From assembly GCF_029223285.1 (NCBI RefSeq), contig NZ_JARHUJ010000007.1, positions 62,001-126,000 on the forward strand: DNA of 64,000 nt, given 5' to 3'. A model generated the notes under the pieces. That model worked only from the letters and a program-made list of their open reading frames with translations. It was not told where the DNA came from and searched no databases. This DNA comes from Paraflavitalea sp. CAU 1676 (GTDB lineage Bacteria > Bacteroidota > Bacteroidia > Chitinophagales > Chitinophagaceae). This document shows, one piece after another, positions 10,093 to 21,610 of this stretch (the first letter of the stretch is position 1; the number at the start of each line of letters is the position of its first letter). A program made the translations under genes and the position numbers.

Positions 10093-12696
10093 TTAGGGCA
10101 GGCTGACAATTGCCCGTACACTGCTTCCGCTTTTATCAGCAGCAGGCGTTGGTTGCCGTCCACCAACAGCAAGTGTTGCTTTCCCTTTTGCCCGGAAAGG
10201 GTTTCCCTGGTCGTCAAGCAGGTACAAATCTTCGAGGCGAAGAGTAAACTGTACTTGTTTACGTTCTCCCTTTTTAAGAAAAATGCGTTGAAAGCCTTTC
10301 AAAGAGTGAAGCGGCGATCCATTGCCGGGCATGGTTACATACAACTGAACCACTTCCTCCCCATCCCTGTTGCCCGTATTGGTAACGGTTGCCGAAACCG
10401 TCATCGTTTGCTTCCAGGTTACCTTTATTTGCTGGTAGCGGAACGTTGTATAACTGAGGCCATACCCAAATTCGTATAATGGTTTTCCCTTGAAATACCG
10501 GTAAGTGCGTCCTTTCATCGAGTAATCTCCGAAGGGCGGCAGATCGCTATCGTTGTTGTAAAAAGTAACAGGCAAGCGGCCAGCGGGATTGTAGTCACCA
10601 AACAATACGTCGGCGATAGCCGTACCCGCCGATTGACCGCCGTACCAGGCATTGAGGATGGCAGGCAGGTTTGCTGCTTCCCAGGGTATGGCGATAGCGC
10701 TGCCCGTCATCATCGCAAAGATCACGGGCTTACCGGTTGATCGAAGCGATTTGAGCAAGGCGGTTTGCACGGATGGTAATGCGATGGTTGTTCTGTCACC
10801 TCCCAGGAAACCCGGGTAATCTACGCGCATTTCCTCCCCTTCCAGTTGGGGCGATATGCCGCCGGCAAATACAATGACGTCTGCGTCCTTCACCCGGTCG
10901 GCCAGCGCCTGGAAGTCTGTCTTGGCAAAATGACCTGCTTTTAACTGCACGGATGCTTTTCCGCCGATCTGATGATACTCAACCACCAGGCGGTAAGTTG
11001 TGTTGGCCGTGGTGGATAGTTTATAGGTTCGGGCGCCCCACCTGTTACGTGTCCACGCGTTGATGACTTCCCGTCCGTCCACCAGAAAGCGGTATCCGTC
11101 GTCGGCATTCAATTCAAAAGTGATCTCGCCGGTCTCCAGCGCTTTGAAGTCGGTGCTATACCTGGCCGAAAAATCGTAGGCTTTCAATGTATCGATCACG
11201 AGCTGTCCTTCCTGCCAGCTGTTATCAATACTTTTTTCTAGTCTCGTGGCTATCGGGGTTCCTTTTAATTCTTTGTTGGTGAAGTATTCCGCAAAGAAAC
11301 CTGCCTGACCCCGCCAGCTGCACTGCGCGTCGACATTGCTGTATTGCAGCAGCGTATCATTGGTAAAGTTGATCGCCTTTTCATACACGACCTGGGTTTG
11401 GCTGCCTGCTTTGCTCCTGATGCCCTGCAGCATGGTAACCGTTTCCGAAGGAGTTCCGTTATAGTTGCCCAGTACTGCAATGGCATTGTCGGCATTGGGG
11501 CCTATAACAGCAATCTTGCGAAGGTCTTTTTTCAAGGGCAACAGGTTGTTCTCATTCCTGAGCAACACAACAGATTGCTGTGCCATTTTGAGCGCATGCG
11601 CCTTGTGCGCTGCCTGCTCAAGAACAGTGACCGGCGTTTGGGCATATTTTACCATAGCAGGCGGGTCGAACATACCCAGGCGGAAGCGGATCAGGAAAAG
11701 TCGTTTCACAGACAGATCTATCTGTCCTTCGCTGATCTTTCCATGTTTCACCGCCTGCACCAGCGATTGATAGGCGTCGGTGCCGCATTCCACATCCGTT
11801 CCATGCAATACGGCGTCGGCGGAGGCATCTTCCGCATCCTTGTGCGTCTTGTGATTTTTGAAGAAGTCGTCGATGGCCCAGCAGTCGGAGGTGACGTAGC
11901 CGGTAAAGTTCCATTGCTTGCGCAGGATATCGATCATCAACTGGTCGCTGCCGCAACAGGGTTGTGTTTTGAATGCGTTATAGGCACACATCACGCCGGC
12001 TACGCCGGTTTGGGTAACGAGTTGCTTAAAAGCTGGCAAATAAGTATTCCAAAGATCATGATCACTGGGCGAGAAATTATCAACATGCCGGGACGGCTCG
12101 GGACCACTGTGTACGGCATAATGCTTGGCGCAGGCTGCCGCCTTCAGGTAATGCGGATCGTTGCCCTGTAGTCCACGCACAAAGGCTGTTCCCATCATGG
12201 CAGTGAGAAAAGGATCTTCGCCATAGGTCTCCTGGCCCCTCCCCCATCGGGGATCGCGAAAGATATTGATATTGGGCGTCCAGTAGGTTAAGCCCACATA
12301 ACGTTGTCCTGTTTGACCTCTCTCATTAGCCAGGTTGTAAACAGCCCTGCCTTCATCGGCCGCGTAGCCGGCCATTAATTTGATAGACGTGGTATCGAAG
12401 GTGGCTGCCATACCGATGGCCTGCGGGAATACCGTTACCCGGTAGGGAGTTCTGGCTACGCCGTGCAGCACTTCGTTCCACCAGTCGTATGCCGGGATAC
12501 CCAGCCTGGGGATGGCGGGTGCGGCGTTCAGCATTTGCCCCACCTTTTCTTCGAGGGTAAGGCGGCTTACGAGGTCGTTGACCCGTTCTTCGAAGGGGCG
12601 GGCCGTGTTCTGGAAAGGGTACCGGGCTTGTGAATATGCCGGCGAAATAGAAAAGATGCAAACGACCAGTAATAGGATTGTGATCCCTTGTTTCAT
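10093..12696 (-). CDS. GH3 beta-xylosidase/beta-glucosidase with PA14 domain
   Basis: An 867-residue secreted glycoside hydrolase of family 3, acting from the non-reducing end of beta-linked oligosaccharides. The signal peptide ends near PAYSQA. The TIM-barrel domain contains VGQMLN, WWNEVLHGVAR, FPQAIGMAATF, RWGRGQETYGEDP and KHYAVH. The nucleophile is the Asp in VTSDCWAID (residue 271). A PA14 domain is inserted in the second domain (GFFAEYFTNKELKG to QLKAGHF, near residues 465-600), and a fibronectin III-like domain closes the protein (TYRYFKGKPLYEFGYGLSYT onward). The SDCWAID form and the WNEVLHGVA motif are typical of GH3 members annotated as beta-xylosidases. Together with GH8 downstream, beta-xylosidase is more likely than beta-glucosidase, but sequence alone does not settle this. 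Confidence 0.9.
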   Translation of the reverse strand: MKQGITILLLVVCIFSISPAYSQARYPFQNTARPFEERVNDLVSRLTLEEKVGQMLNAAPAIPRLGIPAYDWWNEVLHGVARTPYRVTVFPQAIGMAATFDTTSIKLMAGYAADEGRAVYNLANERGQTGQRYVGLTYWTPNINIFRDPRWGRGQETYGEDPFLTAMMGTAFVRGLQGNDPHYLKAAACAKHYAVHSGPEPSRHVDNFSPSDHDLWNTYLPAFKQLVTQTGVAGVMCAYNAFKTQPCCGSDQLMIDILRKQWNFTGYVTSDCWAIDDFFKNHKTHKDAEDASADAVLHGTDVECGTDAYQSLVQAVKHGKISEGQIDLSVKRLFLIRFRLGMFDPPAMVKYAQTPVTVLEQAAHKAHALKMAQQSVVLLRNENNLLPLKKDLRKIAVIGPNADNAIAVLGNYNGTPSETVTMLQGIRSKAGSQTQVVYEKAINFTNDTLLQYSNVDAQCSWRGQAGFFAEYFTNKELKGTPIATRLEKSIDNSWQEGQLVIDTLKAYDFSARYSTDFKALETGEITFELNADDGYRFLVDGREVINAWTRNRWGARTYKLSTTANTTYRLVVEYHQIGGKASVQLKAGHFAKTDFQALADRVKDADVIVFAGGISPQLEGEEMRVDYPGFLGGDRTTIALPSVQTALLKSLRSTGKPVIFAMMTGSAIAIPWEAANLPAILNAWYGGQSAGTAIADVLFGDYNPAGRLPVTFYNNDSDLPPFGDYSMKGRTYRYFKGKPLYEFGYGLSYTTFRYQQIKVTWKQTMTVSATVTNTGNRDGEEVVQLYVTMPGNGSPLHSLKGFQRIFLKKGERKQVQFTLRLEDLYLLDDQGNPFRAKGKATLAVGGRQPTPAADKSGSSVRAIVSLP

Positions 12697-12817
12697 TATG
12701 ATGGTTTTAACGGGGGAAGAAGCTGGTGATTATTTGCCTATGTTTTCAGGGAGCCGGAGCGGCATTTGAATGGATATCGATGGTGAATGTAAAGGTTAAT
12801 CCGACATTTAACAGGCA

Positions 12818-15065
<2,248 letters not shown>

Positions 15066-15082
15066 GATGCGTTAGTTTTAGT

Positions 15083-15280
15083 TTAGTGGCAACAGCGATG
15101 CCGCAAGGCCGTATATTGCTCATTGATCAATAAAGGCTTCCCTGTCTTCAGCAACAACAGGTTGTTGGAAAAATCCTGGTCATTGCGCACGAGGCCCACA
15201 TCGATGCGCGGAACTGCTTCTACTTTCTGGTTGTCTGCCAGGTATATTAACTTCAGATACCAGGCACCTGTGTTGGCCGC
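15083..15280 (-). pseudogene. C-terminal remnant of a secreted carbohydrate-active protein
   Basis: On the minus strand an open stretch reads ANTGAWYLKLIYLADNQKVE, then VPRIDVGLVRNDQDFSNNLL and GKPLLINEQY, ending at a stop at 15083. Directly upstream an in-frame stop (15281-15283) interrupts it, although residues in front (ITTITAD) keep a coding look. No start codon and no upstream domain remain. The text resembles the last beta-strands of a large hydrolase, but I cannot name the family. It lies between the esterase and GH8 genes, so an enzyme of the locus has probably been lost here. Confidence 0.45.
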
Positions 15281-15323
15281 TTAATCGGCCGTTATCGTTG
15301 TTATTCTCATATATTGCTCTCCC

Positions 15324-16628
15324 CTACTTTGACGGTTCTATAAGCTGGTATTTTCCGCTCAGGTGCAGCAGACTGAACAAATACAGTAGTCCATCATAAT
15401 AAGGATCGAAATAGCCGTCTTCGTATGGCTCCAGTTTGGCATTCCAGATGGCTTGCACAAAATCCCAGCTGTTTTTTTCCCTGTTGATCAGCGAGGCAGT
15501 TGCTGCCGTGGATACCAAACCAATAGAATGCCTGAGCTTTTTTACACTGCCTGCCTGGAGGATAAAATCTGGTCTTGTGCCATCTACATTAAACTGATCT
15601 TCGTAGCTGTCGATACCTTTAGAGCGGAGAAAATCCTGAAAGCGCCTGGCGTAATCTTCCTGCCAGCGCTTATCCTTACCAAACCATACATAGTCCATGG
15701 CGATGTTCATAGGCACCCGCCAGGAGTCGTACCGGAAACCAGGCGGCATCCAGGGCGTGGGATGCGGCTCGCCGCTGAACTCAGTATAATCTGAAGTAAG
15801 TCCGGTAACCGGATGACAGGCCCTGCGCAAAAACGCCCGTGAAGTATCTGCACAGTCCTTGTAGAACTGCTCATGGCCGTCTTTGGCATACAGGGCCCAT
15901 ACTTCATAGAAGGCTGGTAAATGATAAGAAGGGTCCGTCCAGGTATAGTTGCGCCCTTCGGGCACAAAAGTGATTTGCTTGTATTCGGTATTGATGAGCG
16001 GGTAAATATTGCCGGTTCCGTCTTTTTTCCACATGGCATCCAATATCCTCCTGGCCTCGTTATAATAATGAATGCCGGTATTGTTGCCCCACCGATTAGC
16101 CGCAAATAAAAGACTGGTGATATAATACAGCTCCCCATCCGACGCCGAGCCTTCTGAATTCTTTTTGAGCGTTTGCGGGTTGATGCTCCAGGCAAAATAA
16201 CCTTCGCGTGGGCCAGACTGGTGCTGCAGGTATTTTTTAGACCAGCGCCAGATGCGGTCAAATACTTCTTTCTTGTTCAATTGTAAGGCGATCATCATTC
16301 CATAGGAAAGTCCTTCCGTTCTGGCGTCATGGTTTTTCACATCGGATACATAGCCCATGGAATCACCTGCTTCAAAGTATACCCTTTTGGGACCTTCGAA
16401 TATATCGTAATAAGCTGTCTCAATTTTCTTGTCAATGGCGGCCTGTCCATACCCCGCTTCCCGGAAGAGGTTGCGATAAGTGACAGACTTCAAGGCTCGT
16501 TGCTGTGAGGCCCCGTTGGGCTTTTGGGATGGCCCCTTCAGCGTATTAGGCCCCAGGGCAAACAGCACCAGTAAAATGGGCACGCATGTTACCAAACGAT
16601 CCCCGGAGGGGAATAGTAAATACTTCAT
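15324..16628 (-). CDS. GH8 family glycoside hydrolase, probable exo-oligoxylanase
   Basis: A 434-residue protein with the (alpha/alpha)6 barrel motifs of family GH8. Start at ATG 16628 gives the hydrophobic leader MKYLLFPSGDRLVTCVPILL; a start 12 codons upstream is also possible. The likely general acid is Glu105 in ARTEGLSYGMM, and ASDGELYY (Asp164) and RYDSWRVPMN (Asp301, candidate base) are the other active-site blocks. The spacing and the DSWRV block resemble reducing-end xylose-releasing exo-oligoxylanase (Rex) rather than bacterial cellulose-synthase-linked GH8 endoglucanases. It would release xylose from oligosaccharides that the SusCD pair imports. GH8 endo-xylanase or licheninase activity remains possible. 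Confidence 0.88.
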   Translation of the reverse strand: MKYLLFPSGDRLVTCVPILLVLFALGPNTLKGPSQKPNGASQQRALKSVTYRNLFREAGYGQAAIDKKIETAYYDIFEGPKRVYFEAGDSMGYVSDVKNHDARTEGLSYGMMIALQLNKKEVFDRIWRWSKKYLQHQSGPREGYFAWSINPQTLKKNSEGSASDGELYYITSLLFAANRWGNNTGIHYYNEARRILDAMWKKDGTGNIYPLINTEYKQITFVPEGRNYTWTDPSYHLPAFYEVWALYAKDGHEQFYKDCADTSRAFLRRACHPVTGLTSDYTEFSGEPHPTPWMPPGFRYDSWRVPMNIAMDYVWFGKDKRWQEDYARRFQDFLRSKGIDSYEDQFNVDGTRPDFILQAGSVKKLRHSIGLVSTAATASLINREKNSWDFVQAIWNAKLEPYEDGYFDPYYDGLLYLFSLLHLSGKYQLIEPSK

Positions 16629-16792
16629 TGCTAATTGATCATTAAAATAAAATGATGCCTTCACTAAAAATACTTTCTATTTAATACAATCATTACACGT
16701 AGGTTCAATTTGAGACAATTGGAACAAGGACAGGGAGCAAACAAAACCTACGGTTCATGGCGATACAGGCGGAAGTATAAGCTCCCGCCTGT

Positions 16793-19465
16793 TTATTTCC
16801 CCTTCTCCAACGACTTGATCCATTGGGCGATTTGTGTTAAGTCACTTACCGGCACATGCGTCATGGGAGGCATTTTGGTATCATAGCCAGGCCAGTTGGC
16901 CGGGTTGGGCTTTTGGATCAGTTGCATAATTTGCGCTACAGAGTATTTCCTGGTAGCTACTTCCTGGTAAGAGGGCCCAACCAATTTATTGGAGGATTGA
17001 TGACAGGCAAGGCAGGTATATTTTTGCAATAGCGGTGCCACTGATGCATAATCAGCCTTTTTGGCCTGAACGGTTGTTTTACCGGCAGGCTTTTTACCGC
17101 TTACCATAGCGGCTTTTCCAGGGGGTGCGGCAGTAACTTTAGTAGAAGCGGCGCTATCTGCCACCGGCTTTGCCATGGCGGCAGTTGGTTTGCCGGTTTC
17201 CAGTTCTTCCAATGTCCATAGGGCTGTTCTATTTTCATATTGTTTTCGAATCATAGCCACTTCAGGAATAGAAACAAAGGGCGATGTTGTATCTCCCGGC
17301 CTGCGGAAACGGCGGCCAGCGTTTCCAAACTCATAACGTACATAGTTTACTACAGAAGCCACCCAATCATCTGAATTGGCGCTCAGTGAGGGCATCACGG
17401 ATGGGTATTCTTTTCCTTCAACAGGTCCCTGCAAACCATGCAATATGATCTTTACCAGCAGTGCTTTCTCTGCGTTCATTCTCTTGGAATCGGTGAGAAC
17501 CGGCGCAGCCAGGGCGCTGGAGCCTGCTACTGCTAATCCTTTGCCACCTGCACCATGGCAGGTAACGCACAGGGTGTTAAATACACTTGAACCGGCTAAG
17601 ATCGATTTTCTTTCCTCCACAGGCAGGGTTCCCAGCCTGTTTCCATAGGTCCTGATATCATTATTCCGGTCCATCGCCTTTTGTGCAGCGGGGAATAGAT
17701 CATTGGATGTATTGGCAGCCAGCAACTCCCCTGCAAGCGATGCGCTCCTGGCGGTTTTAGTGTTATAAGTCGATAAGAATAATTGTAAGCGTACATCATA
17801 CGAAGGGTCGCCCTTTAGCGCGGCGAGCGTTGCGATCACCTCGTCTTCCTCCTTTCTAAGGTATGGTTCGCTTAAAATAACAGCAGCTTTCCTCATTTGT
17901 GGATGCTCATCCTTCAATGCTGTATAAATAATATCACGATCGATTGCATCCAGGCCTTCCAGTGTCCATAGGGCATGCAAGCGGGCAAGGTGTGAAGGTT
18001 TTGCCCCCAACGATCCCTGCTCCCCTTGTACAATTTGTTTTAATGCGGGTACAACAGATTGATCACCCAGCAAAACGATCTGCTTTTGTGCATTATCTCT
18101 CCACCAGCCATTCTTATGATCAAGGTAGGTGACCAGTTTAGCGGCAGGTTCATCCAGCATATGCGGCTTTTCAGTCTGGGTATAGCCATCATAAACCAGC
18201 CGGTAGATCCTGCCGTGCCCGGTATTTTTTGCCATTCCCATAGCATCTATTTTCTTGCGGAGAAATGACCCGGGCCTCGTCCAGTTACCTTGCTGAATGA
18301 TGCCGCGATGCATATCGACGATATACAGGTTCCCATCAGGTCCTGTATAAGAATTCACCGGCCTGAAGTTCATATCTGTAGAAGCGATAAACTCCTGGCG
18401 GTAATAGGCATTTTGCACCATGATCTTTCCTTTTACGTCCATGACCTTTGCACGGCGGATGATCCTGGCTACCGGCTCGCAAAGTATATAATCGCCCGGG
18501 AGGTCCTGCGGCAGTTTGTTTCCCCGGTAAATGGATTGTCCGCATACGCCGGTAAAGTGATTTAGCGTGCTATCGGCCCGTAAGCGCATTAAACCTCCCT
18601 GCACATCGGGTGTTGAAATAATGGGCCACACCTGCTGAAATTCATTGCTGAACTGATCGGGCATATCCAGTGCGCCATAGGTTGGATTCATCTGTACCCG
18701 TACAAGGGGCGATTCACCGCCGGCGCTGGTGAGAAATAACCGGCCATAGTTATCATGCGTTACCCCCCACTGCCCGCCGGGGCCCGAATACAGGGTGTCG
18801 GCCTCCAGCATGCCATTCCTATACCGAAAACGTACCGGATCGTATGTCAGGTATATGTAGTTGTCAAGGTTCCAGTCGAGCCCACTACGCTGATGTTCCA
18901 TGTTGGCATCCAACAGCCGGTAACCTACTTGTTGAAATACTGTCCTTTTCTGATCGGCTTTCCCGTCTCCATCCGTATCCTTATAGGCATTGATGGTGAT
19001 GGTATTTGTTTCGTTGACGAGCAATTCGTGGTTCACGCAAAGGATCATCCTTGGCAGCAATAAGCTATCGATGAATACGCTACTCTTATCCATTTTGCCA
19101 TCATTGTTGGTATCCTCGAGTAAGGAAATACGGCTCACATTTATCTGTTCACCTTTAGCATCGGCATCCAACATATAGGTGAGCATTTCGGCTACATACA
19201 TTTTTGCATTGCCATCCCAGGCAATGGCTACAGGCTCTTTGATCATCGGTTCACTCGCTACCAGTTCGAGATGGTAGCCGGCAGGGAGGTTAAATGTTTT
19301 TAAACTCGCTGCAGGGTCCAGATAATCAACGGACGGAGTGGAATCAAAAAAGCGGGTAGGATAAGGATTAGTTGCCAGCGTTTGAAGGGAGCTTTTTGAT
19401 ACGCCACAATTGTATATGATCACACTTGCCAGCAGCAAACCGGAAATGATATACGTTTTTTTCAT
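16793..19465 (-). CDS. PVC-type heme-binding CxxCH protein (membrane-bound dehydrogenase domain, HEAT repeats, two cytochrome c sites)
   Basis: An 890-residue exported protein, probably a lipoprotein: the leader SGLLLASVIIYNCG has a lipobox-like Cys at 20. The N-terminal half is a beta-propeller dehydrogenase-like domain (LVASEPMIKEPVAIAWD, YVAEMLTYM, NLYIVDMHRGIIQQGNW), then HEAT-like helical repeats (450-600). Two class I cytochrome c sites follow: CVTCH from Cys633 and CLACH from Cys818, the second with a methionine region (MPPMTHVP). An Ala/Lys/Pro-rich linker joins them. Proteins of this layout are abundant in Planctomycetes and Bacteroidota and are thought to oxidize sugars or sugar derivatives in the periplasm and pass electrons to the respiratory chain. 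The ThuA-like gene follows upstream in the same direction with a 23-base gap. Confidence 0.88.
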   Translation of the reverse strand: MKKTYIISGLLLASVIIYNCGVSKSSLQTLATNPYPTRFFDSTPSVDYLDPAASLKTFNLPAGYHLELVASEPMIKEPVAIAWDGNAKMYVAEMLTYMLDADAKGEQINVSRISLLEDTNNDGKMDKSSVFIDSLLLPRMILCVNHELLVNETNTITINAYKDTDGDGKADQKRTVFQQVGYRLLDANMEHQRSGLDWNLDNYIYLTYDPVRFRYRNGMLEADTLYSGPGGQWGVTHDNYGRLFLTSAGGESPLVRVQMNPTYGALDMPDQFSNEFQQVWPIISTPDVQGGLMRLRADSTLNHFTGVCGQSIYRGNKLPQDLPGDYILCEPVARIIRRAKVMDVKGKIMVQNAYYRQEFIASTDMNFRPVNSYTGPDGNLYIVDMHRGIIQQGNWTRPGSFLRKKIDAMGMAKNTGHGRIYRLVYDGYTQTEKPHMLDEPAAKLVTYLDHKNGWWRDNAQKQIVLLGDQSVVPALKQIVQGEQGSLGAKPSHLARLHALWTLEGLDAIDRDIIYTALKDEHPQMRKAAVILSEPYLRKEEDEVIATLAALKGDPSYDVRLQLFLSTYNTKTARSASLAGELLAANTSNDLFPAAQKAMDRNNDIRTYGNRLGTLPVEERKSILAGSSVFNTLCVTCHGAGGKGLAVAGSSALAAPVLTDSKRMNAEKALLVKIILHGLQGPVEGKEYPSVMPSLSANSDDWVASVVNYVRYEFGNAGRRFRRPGDTTSPFVSIPEVAMIRKQYENRTALWTLEELETGKPTAAMAKPVADSAASTKVTAAPPGKAAMVSGKKPAGKTTVQAKKADYASVAPLLQKYTCLACHQSSNKLVGPSYQEVATRKYSVAQIMQLIQKPNPANWPGYDTKMPPMTHVPVSDLTQIAQWIKSLEKGK

Positions 19466-19488
19466 AGTAACAATAAATGAATATTCAA

Positions 19489-20226
19489 TTATTTTGTGGC
19501 CATCACATATTTAATGGCTCCCAATACATGTTGCAGGTATAAAGGGTCCTCCCACGATTTATTGTCGTGCCCCAAAGCGGTATAAAAACTTCTTCCGCCA
19601 TCAAAATCATGATACCACGCCATCGGGTGATTGTCTCCATGGCCTCCACCCGTATAGGTGCTTTCGTCGATGGTAATTAGCATATGCAGATCTGTCCCGA
19701 TCCATTTAAAATTATACAGTTCGTCAAAGCGTTTCCACGCTTTTGGGAGATGCGCCGTAGCTATATTAGTAGTATCCACCACGTTGAATACAGCCTCCTG
19801 TGGCCTGGGGTGATTTTTAAAATAGGCGCCGTTCAGTTCTCCAAACCATGGCCAGTCATATTCTGTATCTGCTGATGAATGCAATCCCAGGTAGCCGCCA
19901 CCTCCCTGTATAAACTGTTTAAATGCCTGCTGTTGCTGTTCGTTCAGCACATTGCCGGTTGTACACAAAAAGACCACCGCAGCATATTGCTGCAGGTTTT
20001 CCGCGGTATAGACGTCTGCATTTTCCGTGGTATCTACACCAAACCTGTTTCTTTTGCCCAGCTCGATTATCCATTTTTTCCCTGCTTCAATAGAAGAGGT
20101 ATGGCGGAAGCCAGCGGTTTTACTGAAAACCAGTATTTTCTTTTGTTTCTGCACGTTATAGCCGCTCAAACTGACTACTGCCGGCAGCAATAAAAAAAGG
20201 AATAATGATGATTTGAACTTATTCAT
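19489..20226 (-). CDS. ThuA domain-containing secreted protein
   Basis: A 245-residue protein from ATG 20226; the next in-frame start upstream is only a TTG. The leader KFKSSLFLFLLLPAVVSLSG is a signal peptide. The rest matches the ThuA/trehalose utilization fold: KILVFSKTAGFRHTSSIEAG, FLCTTGNVLNEQQQQAF, GGGYLGLHSSADTEYDWPW, and the end block GGRSFYTALGHDNKSWEDP. ThuA-like proteins have a glutamine-amidotransferase-like fold and often occur next to PVC-type cytochrome/dehydrogenase genes, as here. Their reaction is not established; the pair probably processes a sugar in the periplasm. It forms an operon with the downstream cytochrome gene. Confidence 0.9.
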   Translation of the reverse strand: MNKFKSSLFLFLLLPAVVSLSGYNVQKQKKILVFSKTAGFRHTSSIEAGKKWIIELGKRNRFGVDTTENADVYTAENLQQYAAVVFLCTTGNVLNEQQQQAFKQFIQGGGGYLGLHSSADTEYDWPWFGELNGAYFKNHPRPQEAVFNVVDTTNIATAHLPKAWKRFDELYNFKWIGTDLHMLITIDESTYTGGGHGDNHPMAWYHDFDGGRSFYTALGHDNKSWEDPLYLQHVLGAIKYVMATK

Positions 20227-20517
20227 TGAATGCAATCGTTAAAAATTGATGTGGAAGGAGAATGGCAGAATAAATATCTGGTAAAAACAGATCAACTCTT
20301 AGTAGGCGGAGTGCTGATAAACATTTGTACTATACATTCCGTCATTTGTTCCATCGCCCTACTAACAAGCTGCCCCACCTATGGACAACATTTGAGCTCT
20401 TTTTTTGGAGTTAACTGCAGGATTTCGTATATTTTAATAGGTGTTTTCTACTCCACGATATGTTTTTTGCACGGGCGCTTCTGCCCATTCTCCACTACGG
20501 TTGAATCGGTTTTGAGG

Positions 20518-20572
20518 TACGGTCGGGCTACCCTCCTGGTACGGTTGTGATACGGTCATGATACGGTCGGGA
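20518..20572. repeat. degenerate 11-base tandem repeat around TACGGT
   Basis: TACGGT occurs at 20518, 20540, 20551 and 20562, so the spacing is 22, 11 and 11 bases. The unit is approximately TACGGTCRTGA. The repeat lies inside a gene-free stretch (20227-21135) that is GC-richer than the flanking noncoding DNA from 20500 to 20800. No open frame or known element explains it. Within the same stretch the short direct repeat GGCCAGATCAGGGCCAG occurs near 20600. Confidence 0.6.
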
Positions 20573-21135
20573 CCACTCCTTACCCACGACTTTATCAGGG
20601 CCAGATCAGGGCCAGCTATGGGGTTGAGCAGGGAATGATCCGGACGGGATCAGACAGCTTATAGGGAAATAGCTTTACCCGTAACCAGTTTATGCCGGGA
20701 CAACTTTACAGCCGGCATTGCCGGAAGCTGTCGCATGGGCGGCGCATGCAGGTTCAACCGCCAGAATACGGCCTCCATAGAGACTACGGCTTGTCAATGA
20801 AAAGACAGGTGTTTTAGGCAATATCCAGGTAGTGGATAAGGTATTTTCCGAGCTGGCTTATTGAGCCGCTAATGCGCTTGCAGGGAATGGTATCACACGG
20901 GGCACCAAATATCCCAAAACGGGAATAAAAGGTGGCCGCTACTTGCTCGTTAGTGTATTGGTATCTTGGGAAGTTTAAATGAAAATGATCGACACCGGCA
21001 TTCTGACGTTAGACTAACTATCAACGCCACAAGTAGCCAATCATTCACAGTATTGCGGCTATAATTCATTTACGCCAACGGCTGATATGACTTAAATTTA
21101 ATCCATTGTACATCCATTGCAATCAAACCTTACCT
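20573..21135. other. gene-free region between ThuA-like gene and a small secreted protein
   Basis: Together with 20227-20517 these bases hold no open frame that I believe. I saw no rRNA, tRNA or insertion sequence ends. Upstream of the next gene there may be a promoter near 21090-21110, but it does not match the TAnnTTTG pattern. Confidence 0.4.
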
Positions 21136-21513
21136 ATGGCAAAGTTTCATTTAATATCCTTGCTATTGTGCGTAGCTCTCCAGGACGTTTACAGCCAACA
21201 ACTCGACAGCCTATCGGGATGGAGAATCTACAAACTTGTAGATCGGAAGGCCAATGAATCTTCGGAGGATACGCTAACACACCTATGCAGCCGCCCCCTT
21301 CCCTATCAAATGGTGAATAGTTTTGTAAGTAAAATGAATACGCTAAAAACAGATAAACCCTTACCTCTAATAAGCGCGTTTCTATTAAGTTTCCAAGACG
21401 CTAATGGCAAGCCAGTGAAAGTAATAGTAAGTGGAGGCGGGGATTATATTTTTGTCAGACGATTTCAAAAATATTATGCTATTCCGGGATCCATTCGACA
21501 GGACTGGTACTAA
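21136..21513 (+). CDS. small secreted hypothetical protein
   Basis: A 125-residue protein from ATG 21136. The leader MAKFHLISLLLCVALQDVYS is a signal peptide ending before QQLDSL. The mature part (DSLSGWRIYKLVDRKANES, LPLISAFLLSFQDANGKPVK, GGGDYIFVRRFQKYYAIPG) has beta-strand character and no Cys pairs or motif I recognise. It stands alone between a gene-free region and a convergent DUF3050 gene. The gene is probable because of its leader and reading frame; no function can be given. Confidence 0.6.
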   Translation: MAKFHLISLLLCVALQDVYSQQLDSLSGWRIYKLVDRKANESSEDTLTHLCSRPLPYQMVNSFVSKMNTLKTDKPLPLISAFLLSFQDANGKPVKVIVSGGGDYIFVRRFQKYYAIPGSIRQDWY

Positions 21514-21610
21514 CCATTGCAGAATTGGTAAAAGCAAGCCATTTGAAGGCCGCGGCTCTTTGATGACCACCGAAACCGTCTACTGGTGGGAACTTGCAAA
21601 AGGAACGCCA

